The notes under the pieces were generated by a model. The model did no database searches, was not told the origin of the DNA, and was given only the letters and a program-made list of their open reading frames with translations. 64,000 nt of DNA, from the NCBI RefSeq assembly GCF_022811605.1, contig NZ_CP094533.1, positions 3,658,001-3,722,000 of the forward strand, written 5' to 3'. The translations under genes were made by a program, and so were the position numbers. Below, piece by piece: positions 17,913 through 30,263 of the stretch. How positions within the stretch are numbered: the first letter of the stretch is position 1; the number at the start of each line of letters is the position of its first letter. Origin of the DNA: Agromyces soli. GTDB taxonomy: Bacteria; Actinomycetota; Actinomycetes; Actinomycetales; Microbacteriaceae.

Positions 17913-18005
17913 CCGGGGTCGTGGCGAATCGGGGTCCCCCGACCCGATCCGCCCCGACCTGGCGGTGCGCCGCCGCGTCGCCTCACGACGCGGCGGCGCG
18001 TGGGC

Positions 18006-21000
18006 TCAGCCCGTGTCGTCCCGTCGTTGACGGCGGGCGACGAACCAGACGCCGAGCGCTCCGACGGCGAGCAGGCCAGCTGCGAGGGGCAGCAGCCAGC
18101 CCTGGTCGAACCCGGTCGACGCCATGCCCGAGGGCTTCGGCGGCTTCGGCGAGTTCGTCGGCGCCGCGTTGCAGTCGGGCGTTGCCGGCGGGTACGCCGT
18201 GATCGTGTCCGTCGACGGGTTCACCCGGATCTCCACGACGGCCTCGTTGCGGAGGTCGTAGAACGGAGCGGACGGATCGAGCACCCAGGTGCCGTCGGGC
18301 AGCAGGGTCCAGCCCGGCCAGTCCGTCGGGTTGCCCTCTGCGTCGACCTCGGCGCCCGGCCAGAGCTGGGCTCCCGAGATGGTGTCGCCCGGCTGCCACC
18401 CAGGCGGCACGGTCACGTAGTCGACCTGGGAGGCGCCGTCGGCGAGGATCGCCGCTTCATCACCGGCCGGGATCGACGGGTCGTGACCCGCGAAGGCGTC
18501 GACGGTCCACCAGATGAGCGCCACGTCGGGGAGGGTGTCGAGGTTCGACGGAGTGATCGCGTAGCTGAACCACGGGGTGTCGTTCAGGCACTGCGCGAAG
18601 CCGTCGAGCGCGATCGACTTCACCGGCGTCTCCGCCTCGTCGCAGTCAGCGAGCGGGCCGTCCGGATCGGGCTCCTCGTCCACGGCCGCCGCGACGATCT
18701 CGGCGAGCGAGGCCGGGGCGAGCTCCGGCACGGGCTCCTCCTCGGGCGGCGGCGGCACCTCCGCCGCGACGCACGCGGCGTTGACGAGGTCCGGGATCGG
18801 CACCGTCGGGTCGGGCTGGGCGAGTTCGCCCACCTCGACGTCGAAGGTGATCGTCACGCCCGGGTAGGCCATGCCGGCGAACTCACCGACGTAGGAGAAG
18901 GTGAGCTCACCCGCCACCGAGTCGTCGAGCGTCCAGCCGGCCGGCAGCACCTCGCTGCCGGGCACGAAGGTCACGCCCTCGGGCAGGGAGTCCGTCACCA
19001 CCGGGTCCACGACCGCGTCGCCGTCGTTCCACACGTTGAGCGTGTAGCTGATGACGTCGGGCGGTGCGTCGCCGGAGTCGACCGGGTTCTCACCGTCGTC
19101 GTGCGACCACAGCTTCTCGATCCGCACGTCGGGCTCGGCCACCTCGTGGTCGGTCTCGCAGTCGGCGAGCACGAGCTCCTCGCCCTTCACGAGCGGAGCG
19201 GCGTCGTCGCCCACGGTCGGGCACTCCCCCACGCCGTCCGGCGTGACCACGTTGTGCAGCGTCTCGCCCCAGGCGTCGTCCGCGACGGTCACCGTGAAGG
19301 AGATCGCCGCCTCCTCACCGGGCGCGAGCTCGGGGATGGACCAGGTGAGGTCCGTGCCGTCGAGCTCGAGCTGGGGATCCAGCGGCTCCACCAGCGTCGC
19401 GTCGTCCAGCACGTCGGAGAGGTCGTCGACCGCGGTCGCGCCCGACACCTCCGCCTGCGAGAAGTTGTACGCGTGCAGGGTGTAGACGACGTCGTGGCCC
19501 GGGTAGACCGTGCTGCCCGACGCCGGGTCGGCCGTCTTCCACAGCTCCCAGCCGGGCGTGGGGTGCTCGGTGACGCAGGGATCGGGCTCGGCGTCCGGCA
19601 CGGCGGCCACCGTCACCGGAGGCTGCGCGGGCGGGCAGTTCGTGAGCACGTGGTTGCGCAGCACGGCGCCCGGGTCGGCGTCGTCGCGCACCGTCACGCG
19701 GTACACGAGGTCGAGCGTCTCGCCCGGGTCGAGCTGGGCGACCTTCAGCCAGAGCTTGCCCGGCTCGTCGTCGTCCCAGCTGAAGGCCGCCGGCTGCGTG
19801 CCGATGAAGCCCTCGAAGTCGACGTAGGGCGCGAGCTGCGAGATGTCGTCCTCGATCTCGATGTCGCTCACTCCGGGACCGGAGACGTGCTGCACCGAGA
19901 GCGTGTAGTCGATCGTGTCGCCGCGCTCCACGGAGGTGCCGCTCGGCGGATCGCTCGACTTCGTCACGCCCCAGACCGGTTCGTTCTCCCGGTTGGTGAC
20001 GCTGCAGTGCACGATCTCGAACTTGCCGACGTCGACGGTCCAGGCGTGGTCGCCGACGAGGGTGACCGGCCGGTCGTCCCCGCCGACCTCGCAACTGACG
20101 GCCGCCATCTCCCAGTAGGGGCGGTCCTCCTCGGTGAAGGTGATCGCCCGGGTGTCCTCGTCGCCGTAGCCGGAGACGTCGTACGGGTCGGTCATGCCGT
20201 CGTCCGCGGTCTCCTGCGAAGCCGGCGTGACGTCGGCGTCGCTCGTCGAGAACTCCCAGCCCTCGGCGGGCTGCCCGTTGACCGACTTGTCGATGACCAC
20301 CGAGCCGCCGCAGAGGGCGATCGCGACCTCCTTCAGGGAGTCCGCGAGGGTCGAGTAGTCGGTCGTGGTGAGGTAATCGGCGGTCGTGATGTTCGTGCCG
20401 TCGAACGCCTCCGGGCCGGAGATCGCCTCGATCGGGCCGAGCGTGACGCTGCCACCGACCGCGATGACGAGCACGTGCGAGCCGTCTCCCTTGATCGCGT
20501 TTGCCTGCAGGATCGCGGGGTTCAGCGCGCCGGGCGAGCCGTCGGGGAACTCCCCGCCGTTGTTCGGGTCGACCGTGTTCGGGTTGCCGTCGGTGATGAC
20601 GATCGTCAGCTCGACCGGTCCGTCGCTGAAGCCGCCGAATGTGCCGTGCCCGAGCTCGAGCCCGCGCTTCCAGTTGGTCCAGCCGTCGGAGCTGAGCCCG
20701 CTGTAGGAGCCCTGCACCATGCCGACGTTGCCGCCGCTGAGCTCGGTCGCGCCGAGGAGCACCGCGGCATCCTGGTCGAAGGAGGTCACCGAGACCTCGG
20801 ACCCGGTGTCGACGAGCGCGCTCGAGAACGCGTCGGCCGCAGCCTTCAGGTTCGCGATGCCGGCGCCGCCGATGGAGCCCGACTTGTCGAGGATGAAGGC
20901 CATGTCGAGACCGCACACGTCCGGCAGGTCTGGGTTCGGGGCCGGATCGACGACATCCATGGCCGCCATCGAGCGCATCGAGCCCTGCTGGGCCGCGAGA

Positions 21001-21482
21001 CAGGCGTCCCGTTCGCTGCGGTCGTCGTTGGCGATCGGGATCGTCATGCAGTCGATGGGTGCCGGAGGCGCGTCCGCCTCCGGCACCGTGGCCGGCGCCT
21101 GCGGGTCAGGCGCCGCCGGGGCATCCGTTTCGGGTTCTACGGCTGCGTCCGGGGGGTCTGCTGGGGCGGGGGGCGGCACCTCCTCGGCCGGCGGAGCGGG
21201 CTCCTCGGCGGGCGGCGGCACCTCCTCCGCCGGTGGCGTGGCGGGATCCGGCGCCGGCGGCGTCGTCGCCGCGGAGTCGGTGCCCTCGCCCGCCGCCGGG
21301 TCGGCGACGAGCGTGTCGGCGCTCGCCGCCGAGTCGGGCATCTCCTCGGCGGCGGCGAGCGTCGGCGCCCCGAGGAGGATGAGTGCGGGAATCGCGAGCA
21401 TGGACACGAGGGCGACGGCGGGTCGCCGCCTCGGTCCGGATCGTGCGGGCGCGCCGAGGCGCCCACGACTGAGTGCGTGCAT
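18006..21482 (-). CDS. vWA-domain surface protein with MASTG sorting signal
   Basis: Secreted wall-linked protein of 1158 residues. ATG at 21480-21482 with AGGAG 6 nt upstream. Signal peptide to about residue 45 (VALVSMLAIPALILLGAPTL, then AAAEE). A Pro/Ala/Glu-rich linker spans about 70-142. A von Willebrand A domain follows with a complete metal-binding MIDAS: DKSGS (199-203), T269 and D298 (VITDGNP). Three or four DUF11-like beta domains come next (KSSDPPSGTSVERGDTIDY, KTADPASGSTVYPGHDVVY and similar). The C-terminal module is shared with the giant protein and ends in SGMASTGFDQ, a hydrophobic helix and RRQRR. By analogy with tip proteins of Gram-positive pili it may bind host or surface ligands, the giant protein being a partner; that is inference. 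Confidence 0.9.
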   Translation of the reverse strand: MHALSRGRLGAPARSGPRRRPAVALVSMLAIPALILLGAPTLAAAEEMPDSAASADTLVADPAAGEGTDSAATTPPAPDPATPPAEEVPPPAEEPAPPAEEVPPPAPADPPDAAVEPETDAPAAPDPQAPATVPEADAPPAPIDCMTIPIANDDRSERDACLAAQQGSMRSMAAMDVVDPAPNPDLPDVCGLDMAFILDKSGSIGGAGIANLKAAADAFSSALVDTGSEVSVTSFDQDAAVLLGATELSGGNVGMVQGSYSGLSSDGWTNWKRGLELGHGTFGGFSDGPVELTIVITDGNPNTVDPNNGGEFPDGSPGALNPAILQANAIKGDGSHVLVIAVGGSVTLGPIEAISGPEAFDGTNITTADYLTTTDYSTLADSLKEVAIALCGGSVVIDKSVNGQPAEGWEFSTSDADVTPASQETADDGMTDPYDVSGYGDEDTRAITFTEEDRPYWEMAAVSCEVGGDDRPVTLVGDHAWTVDVGKFEIVHCSVTNRENEPVWGVTKSSDPPSGTSVERGDTIDYTLSVQHVSGPGVSDIEIEDDISQLAPYVDFEGFIGTQPAAFSWDDDEPGKLWLKVAQLDPGETLDLVYRVTVRDDADPGAVLRNHVLTNCPPAQPPVTVAAVPDAEPDPCVTEHPTPGWELWKTADPASGSTVYPGHDVVYTLHAYNFSQAEVSGATAVDDLSDVLDDATLVEPLDPQLELDGTDLTWSIPELAPGEEAAISFTVTVADDAWGETLHNVVTPDGVGECPTVGDDAAPLVKGEELVLADCETDHEVAEPDVRIEKLWSHDDGENPVDSGDAPPDVISYTLNVWNDGDAVVDPVVTDSLPEGVTFVPGSEVLPAGWTLDDSVAGELTFSYVGEFAGMAYPGVTITFDVEVGELAQPDPTVPIPDLVNAACVAAEVPPPPEEEPVPELAPASLAEIVAAAVDEEPDPDGPLADCDEAETPVKSIALDGFAQCLNDTPWFSYAITPSNLDTLPDVALIWWTVDAFAGHDPSIPAGDEAAILADGASQVDYVTVPPGWQPGDTISGAQLWPGAEVDAEGNPTDWPGWTLLPDGTWVLDPSAPFYDLRNEAVVEIRVNPSTDTITAYPPATPDCNAAPTNSPKPPKPSGMASTGFDQGWLLPLAAGLLAVGALGVWFVARRQRRDDTG

Positions 21483-21711
21483 GACAGCTCCTGTGTTTCA
21501 TCGGGTTGGAGCCGGCTCGAACTTCGGGTCAGCTGGCGCCAGTTCTGCCACACTTCGACGCCATCCGCAAGGATTCCTCATCTTCGACCCCCCGAAAGCG
21601 GGGTGTCCCCCGAGTGGGGTTCAGGGCGCGCACCGGGCCGGTGCCAGTGCGCACCCCGGCGCATTCGGCGAGCGCGCCCGCGTCGGCCCTCCGCCGCGCG
21701 GAACCCGTCGG

Positions 21712-21717
21712 TATGGT
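21712..21717 (+). promoter_or_regulatory. -10 box (TATGGT) of the YihY-type gene, leaderless type
   Basis: TATGGT ends 6 nt before the GTG start at 21724 in the 241-bp divergent gap with the vWA gene. A GGTGAG sequence overlaps the same place, so a weak ribosome site cannot be excluded. The rest of the gap (21483-21711) shows only short palindromes such as CTGGCGCCAG. Confidence 0.4.
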
Positions 21718-21723
21718 GAGAGC

Positions 21724-23034
21724 GTGAGCGGACGGGATGCCTCGGGGCCGGCGCGGCGCGGCGGCGCGCCCCGGCCGGAGCCTGCCCGCCACGAGGCATC
21801 CGAGGCGGTGCCCGCGGCGTCCCGCAGCGCCAGGATCCGAGCCGAGCTCTCGGCCGCCGGTCAGGAGGCGAAGGAGCGGCTGGAGACCGCGGAGCAGCCC
21901 ATCCGGCAGCGCTTCGACGAGCCGATCAAGCGGGTGACGGCGATCACCCAGCGCACCCTCGCCCTCTTCCCCGTGCGGGTCTGGCGTCGCTTCCTCGATC
22001 GGAACGGCTTCATCCTCGCGGCCGGCCTCAGCTACCAGGCGCTGTTCGCGGTGTTCGCAGCGCTGTACGTCGTGTTCGCGATCGCGGGCCTCTGGCTCAC
22101 GAACAACCCGGACGCCCTGAACGCCCTGCTCGGGCTCGTCAACACCCTCGCGCCCGGGCTCGTGGGCGAGAACGGCAGTGCCGGCGTCATCTCCGAGCAG
22201 GACGTCACCGAGATCGCGCGCTCCAGCACGAGCCTCTTCGGCTGGACCGGCGCCATCGCCCTCGCCGGCCTCATCTGGACCGCGATCGGCTGGATCACCT
22301 ACACCCGCACCGCGGTCCGCTCGATCTTCGGCCTGCCCAAGGACACGCGCGCCTACCTCCTCCTGAAGGCGCGCGACCTGCTCGCCGGCCTCGGCTTCGG
22401 GCTCGTCCTGCTGCTGGCCTCCGTCCTCTCGCTCGCCGCGACCTCGTTCGTCAGCTGGGTGTTCTCACTCCTCGGCTGGAGCAGCGAGTCCGGCTGGTTC
22501 ACCTTCTTCGTGCAGCTCGGATCGCTCGTGGCGGTCTTCCTCATCGACACGCTCGCGCTCGCCGTGCTGTTCCGCTTCCTCTCGGGAGCGGCGATGCCGT
22601 GGCGACGGATGTGGATCGGCTCGCTGCTCGGCTCGGCCGGGCTCTCGGTGCTGCAGCTCTTCAGCAGCCTGCTGCTGTCGAGCACCTCGCGGAACCCGCT
22701 GCTCGCGACGTTCACCGTCTTCATCGGTCTGCTGCTCTGGTTCCGGCTGACCAGCATCGTGATCCTCGTGGCCTCGGCCTGGATCGCGGTGGAGGCGGGC
22801 GACGCGCACGAGTCGCTGCGGATGGTGACGCCGGAGCAGCTGGAGGCCGAGCGGCTCGCCGAGGAGCACCGGGCCCTCGTCACGGCGGCGCGGGTGCGGG
22901 TGCGCGAGGCCGAGCACGAGCTCGGCGAGGCGGGATGGTTCGCCCGGTTCCCCGCCCGCCGCCGGCTCGAGCGGGCGCGGCTCGAGCTGGAGGAGATCGA
23001 GCAGGGCGGGCCGGGGCCGGCTGGGCGCGCGTGA
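21724..23034 (+). CDS. YihY/BrkB-family inner-membrane protein
   Basis: Polytopic membrane protein of 436 residues (YihY, formerly mis-called ribonuclease BN). GTG start at 21724. An Arg/Ala/Glu-rich cytoplasmic N-terminus of about 75 residues precedes the membrane core. The core shows the family pattern: FILAAGLSYQALFAVFAALYVVFAIAG, the WTAIGWITYTRTAVRSIFG motif, and four to five more helices. A charged Glu/Arg-rich C-terminal helix (about 70 residues) is probably cytosolic. Function of the family is unsettled. The gene is followed 53 nt later by exonuclease III with its own promoter. Confidence 0.88.
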   Translation: MSGRDASGPARRGGAPRPEPARHEASEAVPAASRSARIRAELSAAGQEAKERLETAEQPIRQRFDEPIKRVTAITQRTLALFPVRVWRRFLDRNGFILAAGLSYQALFAVFAALYVVFAIAGLWLTNNPDALNALLGLVNTLAPGLVGENGSAGVISEQDVTEIARSSTSLFGWTGAIALAGLIWTAIGWITYTRTAVRSIFGLPKDTRAYLLLKARDLLAGLGFGLVLLLASVLSLAATSFVSWVFSLLGWSSESGWFTFFVQLGSLVAVFLIDTLALAVLFRFLSGAAMPWRRMWIGSLLGSAGLSVLQLFSSLLLSSTSRNPLLATFTVFIGLLLWFRLTSIVILVASAWIAVEAGDAHESLRMVTPEQLEAERLAEEHRALVTAARVRVREAEHELGEAGWFARFPARRRLERARLELEEIEQGGPGPAGRA

Positions 23035-23041
23035 CCCGTGA

Positions 23042-25787
<2,746 letters not shown>

Positions 25788-25802
25788 GACTTCCGGGAAC
25801 GC

Positions 25803-25836
25803 GGACGGGCCGGATGCCTCGGCATCCGGCCCGTCC
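25803..25836. terminator. Bidirectional terminator (GGATGCC/GGCATCC pair)
   Basis: 16-bp perfect stem, GGACGGGCCGGATGCC and its complement, around a 2-nt TC centre. It lies between the convergent HAD-hydrolase and glpK genes. A second 7-bp hairpin (GGGTCCT CCCC AGGACCC, 25845-25862) follows at once. Confidence 0.75.
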
Positions 25837-25907
25837 TCCCCTTCGGGTCCTCCCCAGGACCCGGGTGCGCGGCATCGGTGGGCGGGGCCGAGGGCCCCGC
25901 CCCCCGT

Positions 25908-27422
25908 TCAGCGCACGTCGTCGTCGACCCAGTCGAGGGTCTTCGTGACGGCCTTCTTCCAGTTGCGGTCGAGCCGTGCGCGCTCGGCCTCGTCCATCGA
26001 CGGGGTCCAGCGCGTGTCCTCCTGCCAGTTCGCACTGAGGTCGTCGAGGCCCGACCAGAACCCGACCGCGAGGCCGGCGGCGTAGGCCGCGCCGAGCGCT
26101 GTGGTCTCCGCGACGACCGGTCGCACGACCGGCACGCCGAGGATGTCGGCCTGGAACTGCAGCAGGGTGTCGTTCGCCGTCGCCCCGCCGTCGACGCGGA
26201 GCTCGGTGAGGTCCACACCGGCGTCGGCGTTCACGGCCTCGATCACGTCGCGGGTCTGGAAGGCGATCGCCTCCAGCGCGGCGCGGGCGATGTGCCCCTT
26301 GTTCACGTAGCGGGTGAGGCCGACGAGCGCGCCGCGGGCATCGGGGCGCCAGTACGGCGCGAACAGGCCCGAGAACGCCGGCACGAAGTACGCGCCGCCG
26401 TTGTCCTCGACGCCCTTCGCGAGCTCCTCGACCTCCGCGGCGCTCGAGATGAGCCCGAGGTTGTCGCGCAGCCACTGGATGAGCGAGCCGGTGACCGCGA
26501 TCGAGCCCTCGAGCGCATAGTGCACGGGGGCGTCGCCGAGCTTGTAGCCGACCGTCGTGAGCAGCCCGTTCTTCGAGTGCACGATGTCCGTGCCGGTGTT
26601 GAAGATCAGGAAGTTGCCCGTGCCGTAGGTGTTCTTCGCCTCGCCGGCCTCGAACGCGGCCTGGCCGAAGGTCGCGGCCTGCTGGTCGCCGAGGATGCCG
26701 GCGATCGGCGTCTCGCGCAGCAGGCTGGATGCCTCGGCGACGCCGTAGACCTCGGACGAGCTCTTGATCTCGGGCAGCATCGAGCGGGGCACGCCGAAGG
26801 CCGCGAGGATCTCGTCGTCCCAGGCGAGGGTCTCGAGGTCCATGAACATCGTGCGGCTCGCGTTGGTGACGTCGGTGGCGTGCACGCCGCCGTCGACCCC
26901 GCCGGTGAGGTTCCAGAGCACCCAGCTGTCCGTGGTGCCGAAGAGGAGGTCCCCCGCCTCGGCCTTCTCGCGCGCACCCTCGACGTTCTCGAGGATCCAG
27001 ACGATCTTCGTGCCCGAGAAGTACGTCGCGAGTGGCAGGCCGACCTTGGCCTTGAAGCGCTCGACGCCGCCGTCCGCGGCGAGGCGGTCGACGATGTCCT
27101 GGGTGCGGGTGTCCTGCCAGACGATCGCGTTGTAGACGGGCTCGCCTGTGGTCTTGTCCCAGACGACGGCGGTCTCGCGCTGGTTGGTGATGCCGACCGC
27201 GGCGATGTCGTGGCGGGTCAGGTCGGCCTTGGCCAGGGCCTGACCGATGACCTCGCGGGTGTTGTTCCAGATCTCCTTCGGGTCGTGTTCGACCCAGCCG
27301 GCCTTCGGGAAGATCTGCTCGTGCTCGAGCTGTCCGGTCGAGACGATCGAACCGGACTTGTCGAAGATGATCGCGCGCGACGAGGTCGTGCCCTGGTCGA
27401 TCGCGAGGACGTAGTCAGCCAT
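25908..27422 (-). CDS. glpK: Glycerol kinase
   Basis: FGGY-family kinase of 504 residues phosphorylating glycerol to sn-glycerol-3-phosphate. ATG at 27420-27422 with GGAG 8 nt upstream. Phosphate-loop start [13 protein letters not shown], substrate block [43 protein letters not shown] and the C-terminal [18 protein letters not shown] and [13 protein letters not shown] segments are all present. It is co-directional with glpF (51-nt gap) and glpD. Confidence 0.97.
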   Translation of the reverse strand: MADYVLAIDQGTTSSRAIIFDKSGSIVSTGQLEHEQIFPKAGWVEHDPKEIWNNTREVIGQALAKADLTRHDIAAVGITNQRETAVVWDKTTGEPVYNAIVWQDTRTQDIVDRLAADGGVERFKAKVGLPLATYFSGTKIVWILENVEGAREKAEAGDLLFGTTDSWVLWNLTGGVDGGVHATDVTNASRTMFMDLETLAWDDEILAAFGVPRSMLPEIKSSSEVYGVAEASSLLRETPIAGILGDQQAATFGQAAFEAGEAKNTYGTGNFLIFNTGTDIVHSKNGLLTTVGYKLGDAPVHYALEGSIAVTGSLIQWLRDNLGLISSAAEVEELAKGVEDNGGAYFVPAFSGLFAPYWRPDARGALVGLTRYVNKGHIARAALEAIAFQTRDVIEAVNADAGVDLTELRVDGGATANDTLLQFQADILGVPVVRPVVAETTALGAAYAAGLAVGFWSGLDDLSANWQEDTRWTPSMDEAERARLDRNWKKAVTKTLDWVDDDVR

Positions 27423-27473
27423 CTGAGAACTCCGTTGCTGTCAGTGCGGGTGGTGGGTGGGGATCGGTGCGGC

Positions 27474-28247
27474 TCAGCCGAGGACCGGGAGCAGCGGGAT
27501 CGCCGCGAGGCCGGCGAGGACGCCGCCGATGATCGGGCCCAGCACGGGCACCCAGGAGTAGCCCCAGTCGCTCGACCCCTTGCCCTTGATCGGCAGGATG
27601 GCGTGCGCGATGCGCGGGCCGAGGTCACGGGCCGGGTTGATCGCGTAGCCGGTGGGGCCACCGAGCGAGGCGCCGATGCCGATCACGAGCAGCGCGACGG
27701 GCAGGGCGCCGAGGGCGGCGAGCCCCGAGGTGTCGCCGTTGCGGCCGAAGCCGATCACGACGAAGACGAGCACGAACGTGCCGACGATCTCGGTGACCAG
27801 GTTCCAGCCGTAGGAGCGGATCGCCGGGCCGGTCGAGAACACGCCGAGCTTGTTCGCCGCCTCGGGCTCCGCGTCGAAGTGCTGCTTGTACGCGAGCCAG
27901 GTGACGACGGCGCCGAGGAACGCGCCGAGCATCTGCGCGCCGAGGTAGGTCAGCACCGAGACGAACGACACGGCGACGGTGGTACCCATCGCGGCGTTGC
28001 CGAACTCCTCCGCGCCGTTCGCCACGAGGCCGAGCGTCACCGCCGGGTTCAGGTGCGCGCCGGAGGCGTACGAGACGACCACACCGGCGAAGACCGCGAG
28101 GCCCCAGCCGATGTTGACCATGAGGAAGCCCCCGTTGAAGCCCTTGTTGCGCACGAGCGCGACATTGGCGACGACGCCCGTGCCGAGCAGCACGAGCAGG
28201 GCGGTTCCGACGAGTTCCGAGAGGAACAGGACGCCGAGATTGTCCAC
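27474..28247 (-). CDS. glpF: Glycerol uptake facilitator (aquaglyceroporin)
   Basis: Membrane channel of the MIP family, 257 residues, GTG start at 28245-28247 with GAAGG upstream. Six helices and both pore signatures: HLNPAVT in the first half and GYAINPARDLGPR in the second. The Asp after the second NPA box is typical of glyceroporins rather than strict aquaporins. Its upstream region carries the inverted repeat at 28360-28389, so it probably has its own regulated promoter as well as read-through from glpD. Confidence 0.95.
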   Translation of the reverse strand: MDNLGVLFLSELVGTALLVLLGTGVVANVALVRNKGFNGGFLMVNIGWGLAVFAGVVVSYASGAHLNPAVTLGLVANGAEEFGNAAMGTTVAVSFVSVLTYLGAQMLGAFLGAVVTWLAYKQHFDAEPEAANKLGVFSTGPAIRSYGWNLVTEIVGTFVLVFVVIGFGRNGDTSGLAALGALPVALLVIGIGASLGGPTGYAINPARDLGPRIAHAILPIKGKGSSDWGYSWVPVLGPIIGGVLAGLAAIPLLPVLG

Positions 28248-28359
28248 GTTGACCTTCTTTCAATGGGCGGGGCGGCACGGGTCGCCGCCCCCGGTGTGAC
28301 ATCGGGCCGAGGGGCCCTGCTGCACGCTATCCGGGGAAGTGCCCGGTGCGGAGCGTTTT

Positions 28360-28389
28360 CGGGTGCACATCCGTGCAGATGTGCACCCG
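28360..28389. promoter_or_regulatory. Operator-like inverted repeat upstream of glpF
   Basis: 12-bp arms (CGGGTGCACATC / GATGTGCACCCG) around CGTGCA. The core GTGCACATCCGTGCA (28363-28377) matches 13 of 15 bases of a site before the SorC-type regulator gene (30237-30251). It lies in the 149-bp gap between glpD and glpF and is the natural site for glycerol-responsive control. Confidence 0.6.
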
Positions 28390-28396
28390 GTGCCCG

Positions 28397-30142
28397 CTAC
28401 TGGGCGGCGGTGACCTCGAGCTCCGGGAGCTGCACGCCGTGCCGCTCCGCGAGGAGCGTGCGGGTCGCCTGGACCTCCGCCGTCCGCTGCTCGGCGCTCC
28501 AGCCGAGGACCTCGCCCGCGATCGCCGCGAGCTCCTCGAGGAGCGGCAGCGTGGCGGTGCCGGTGAAGGCGATACTGGTGCGGCGCAGCACGAGGTCGTC
28601 GAGCCGGGCGACGCGCTCGTGGCGCACGAGCCAGGCGATCTCCTGCCGGCTGTAGCCGGGGTGGTTCGCGAGCACGAGGTCCTCGGCGGGCTCGAGCTCG
28701 TCGATGAGCGCCTCGGCGCGGGTGCCGTAGCGCTCGAGCAGCTCCTCGGCCCGCGCGGCGCCGAGTTCGTCGCCGTGCGACACGACCCACACCCGGCGGG
28801 CGTCCGGCGTCGTCGGGTAGCCCGCGCCGCCGCCGATCGCGAGGCCGGCTGTGCTGCGGCGGCGCTCGGTGCCGAGGAGCTCGAGCACCTCGTTCGCGAG
28901 GTGCTCGGCGAGCGCCCGGAACGTGGTCCACTTGCCGCCGACGAGGCTCAGCACGGTCGTGCCGCGGCGGCCCGGCGCCTCGGCCCGCTCGATGCGGTAG
29001 TCGCGCGAGACGAAGCCCGGCTGGGTCTCGTCGTGGCGGGGCAGAGGGCGCACGCCCGAGAAGCGGTAGACGATCTGCGAGCGGTCCACGGCGATGTCCG
29101 GGAAAACGTGCGCGACGAGTTCGAAGAAGTAGTCGATCTCGGCCTCGGTGCACACGGCGGGCTCGCGCATGTCGTGCTCGAGGTCGGTGGTGCCGACCAT
29201 CACGCGCCCCTTGAGCGGGTAGATCAGCACGATGCGGCCGTCCTCGTGCTCGAAGAAGATCTCGCGACCCCCGGTGGCCTCGAGGAGTTCGGGGTGGTCG
29301 AGCACGATGTGCGAGCCCTTGGTGCCGCCCATGAAGCGGGTCTGGTGGCCGAGCGCCTCGTTGGTGAGGTCGGTCCACGGCCCGGAGGTGTTGACGACGA
29401 CGTCGGCGGCGAGCTCGAACTCGGCGCCGCTCAGTCGGTCGCGCACGCGCACGCCGCCGGCGCCCAGGCCGACGGCCTCCAGGTGGTTGGCGGCCCGGGC
29501 GTGGGCGCCCGTGGCGAGCCCGTCGTGCAGTACGTCGAGGGCGAGCCGCTCGGGGTCGTGCATGCTCGCGTCGTAGTAGGTGGCGGTGTACTTCACGCCG
29601 GGGTTCAGCTTCGGCAGCTCGGCGAGGGTGCGCGTGCGTCCCAGGAAGCGGTGGCGCGGCACGCTGCCGCCGTCGCGGGAGAAGGCGTCGTAGATCGTGA
29701 GGCCGGTCTTGATGAGCAGCGCCCCGCGCTCGGTCGGCTTGCCCGAGCGGTGGGTGAGGAAGCGCAGCGGCGCCGAGAGGATGCCCGAGAAGGTGGAGAA
29801 GATCGGCACGGTCGTCTGCAGCGGCTTGACGTAGTGCGGTGCGAGGCGGATGAGCGCGTTGCGCTCGGTGACCGACTCCTGCACGAGCCGGAACTCGCCG
29901 TTCTCGAGGTAGCGGATGCCGCCGTGGATCATGTGCGAGGAGGCGGAGGAGGCGCCCGAGACGAAGTCGTCGCGCTCGACGAGCACGACGTCCACGCCCT
30001 GCAGGGCGAGATCGCGGAAGGTCGCGATGCCGTTGATGCCGCCGCCGATCACGACGACCTGCGCGGTCGGCCGGGCGCGCAGCTCGGCGATCTCGGGCCG
30101 CTCCGCGGCGGTCGGATGCGTCGACGTCGACGTGTGGCTCAT
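28397..30142 (-). CDS. glpD: Glycerol-3-phosphate dehydrogenase (FAD, aerobic)
   Basis: Membrane-associated flavoenzyme oxidising glycerol-3-phosphate to dihydroxyacetone phosphate, 581 residues. I start it at the ATG 30140-30142, because AAAGGA lies 7 nt upstream and the sequence before it is not family-like. An FAD-binding motif (VVVIGGGINGIATFRDLAL) lies near residue 30, followed by the RDDFVSGASSASSHMIHGGIRYLE signature and LVGGKWTTFR. The C-terminal helical domain of the family is present to the end. First gene of glpD-glpF-glpK and divergent from the regulator gene. Confidence 0.95.
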   Translation of the reverse strand: MSHTSTSTHPTAAERPEIAELRARPTAQVVVIGGGINGIATFRDLALQGVDVVLVERDDFVSGASSASSHMIHGGIRYLENGEFRLVQESVTERNALIRLAPHYVKPLQTTVPIFSTFSGILSAPLRFLTHRSGKPTERGALLIKTGLTIYDAFSRDGGSVPRHRFLGRTRTLAELPKLNPGVKYTATYYDASMHDPERLALDVLHDGLATGAHARAANHLEAVGLGAGGVRVRDRLSGAEFELAADVVVNTSGPWTDLTNEALGHQTRFMGGTKGSHIVLDHPELLEATGGREIFFEHEDGRIVLIYPLKGRVMVGTTDLEHDMREPAVCTEAEIDYFFELVAHVFPDIAVDRSQIVYRFSGVRPLPRHDETQPGFVSRDYRIERAEAPGRRGTTVLSLVGGKWTTFRALAEHLANEVLELLGTERRRSTAGLAIGGGAGYPTTPDARRVWVVSHGDELGAARAEELLERYGTRAEALIDELEPAEDLVLANHPGYSRQEIAWLVRHERVARLDDLVLRRTSIAFTGTATLPLLEELAAIAGEVLGWSAEQRTAEVQATRTLLAERHGVQLPELEVTAAQ

Positions 30143-30236
30143 CCCGGTCCTTTCGACGGTGCCGACGGGCTTGCCAGAAGCGTCCCGTCTGTGGATGAAT
30201 ACATCGTGAACGCGCGCGAACCTTCTTTCAACTCGC

Positions 30237-30251
30237 GTGCACAAACGTGCA
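30237..30251. promoter_or_regulatory. Operator-like site overlapping the leader of the SorC regulator gene
   Basis: GTGCACAAACGTGCA, the partner of the glpF site (shared pattern GTGCACA-NN-CGTGCA). Its last base abuts the AAGGAGA ribosome site of the regulator gene, so binding here could autoregulate the regulator and control glpD. Confidence 0.55.
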
Positions 30252-30263
30252 AGGAGACCGGCG

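Noticed and set aside
9812..17986. Longer reading of the giant surface-protein gene starting near 17986
   Set aside because: The extra N-terminus is Arg-rich low-complexity sequence made from the 21-bp repeats; a proper signal peptide begins at the ATG 17486-17488.
18006..21482. Plus-strand open frame antisense to the vWA gene
   Set aside because: The minus-strand product has a signal peptide, MIDAS and sorting signal; the antisense product has none.
21483..21711. Small gene in the divergent gap before the YihY-type gene
   Set aside because: Short frames exist on both strands but have no ribosome site, no typical codon pattern and overlap promoter sequence.
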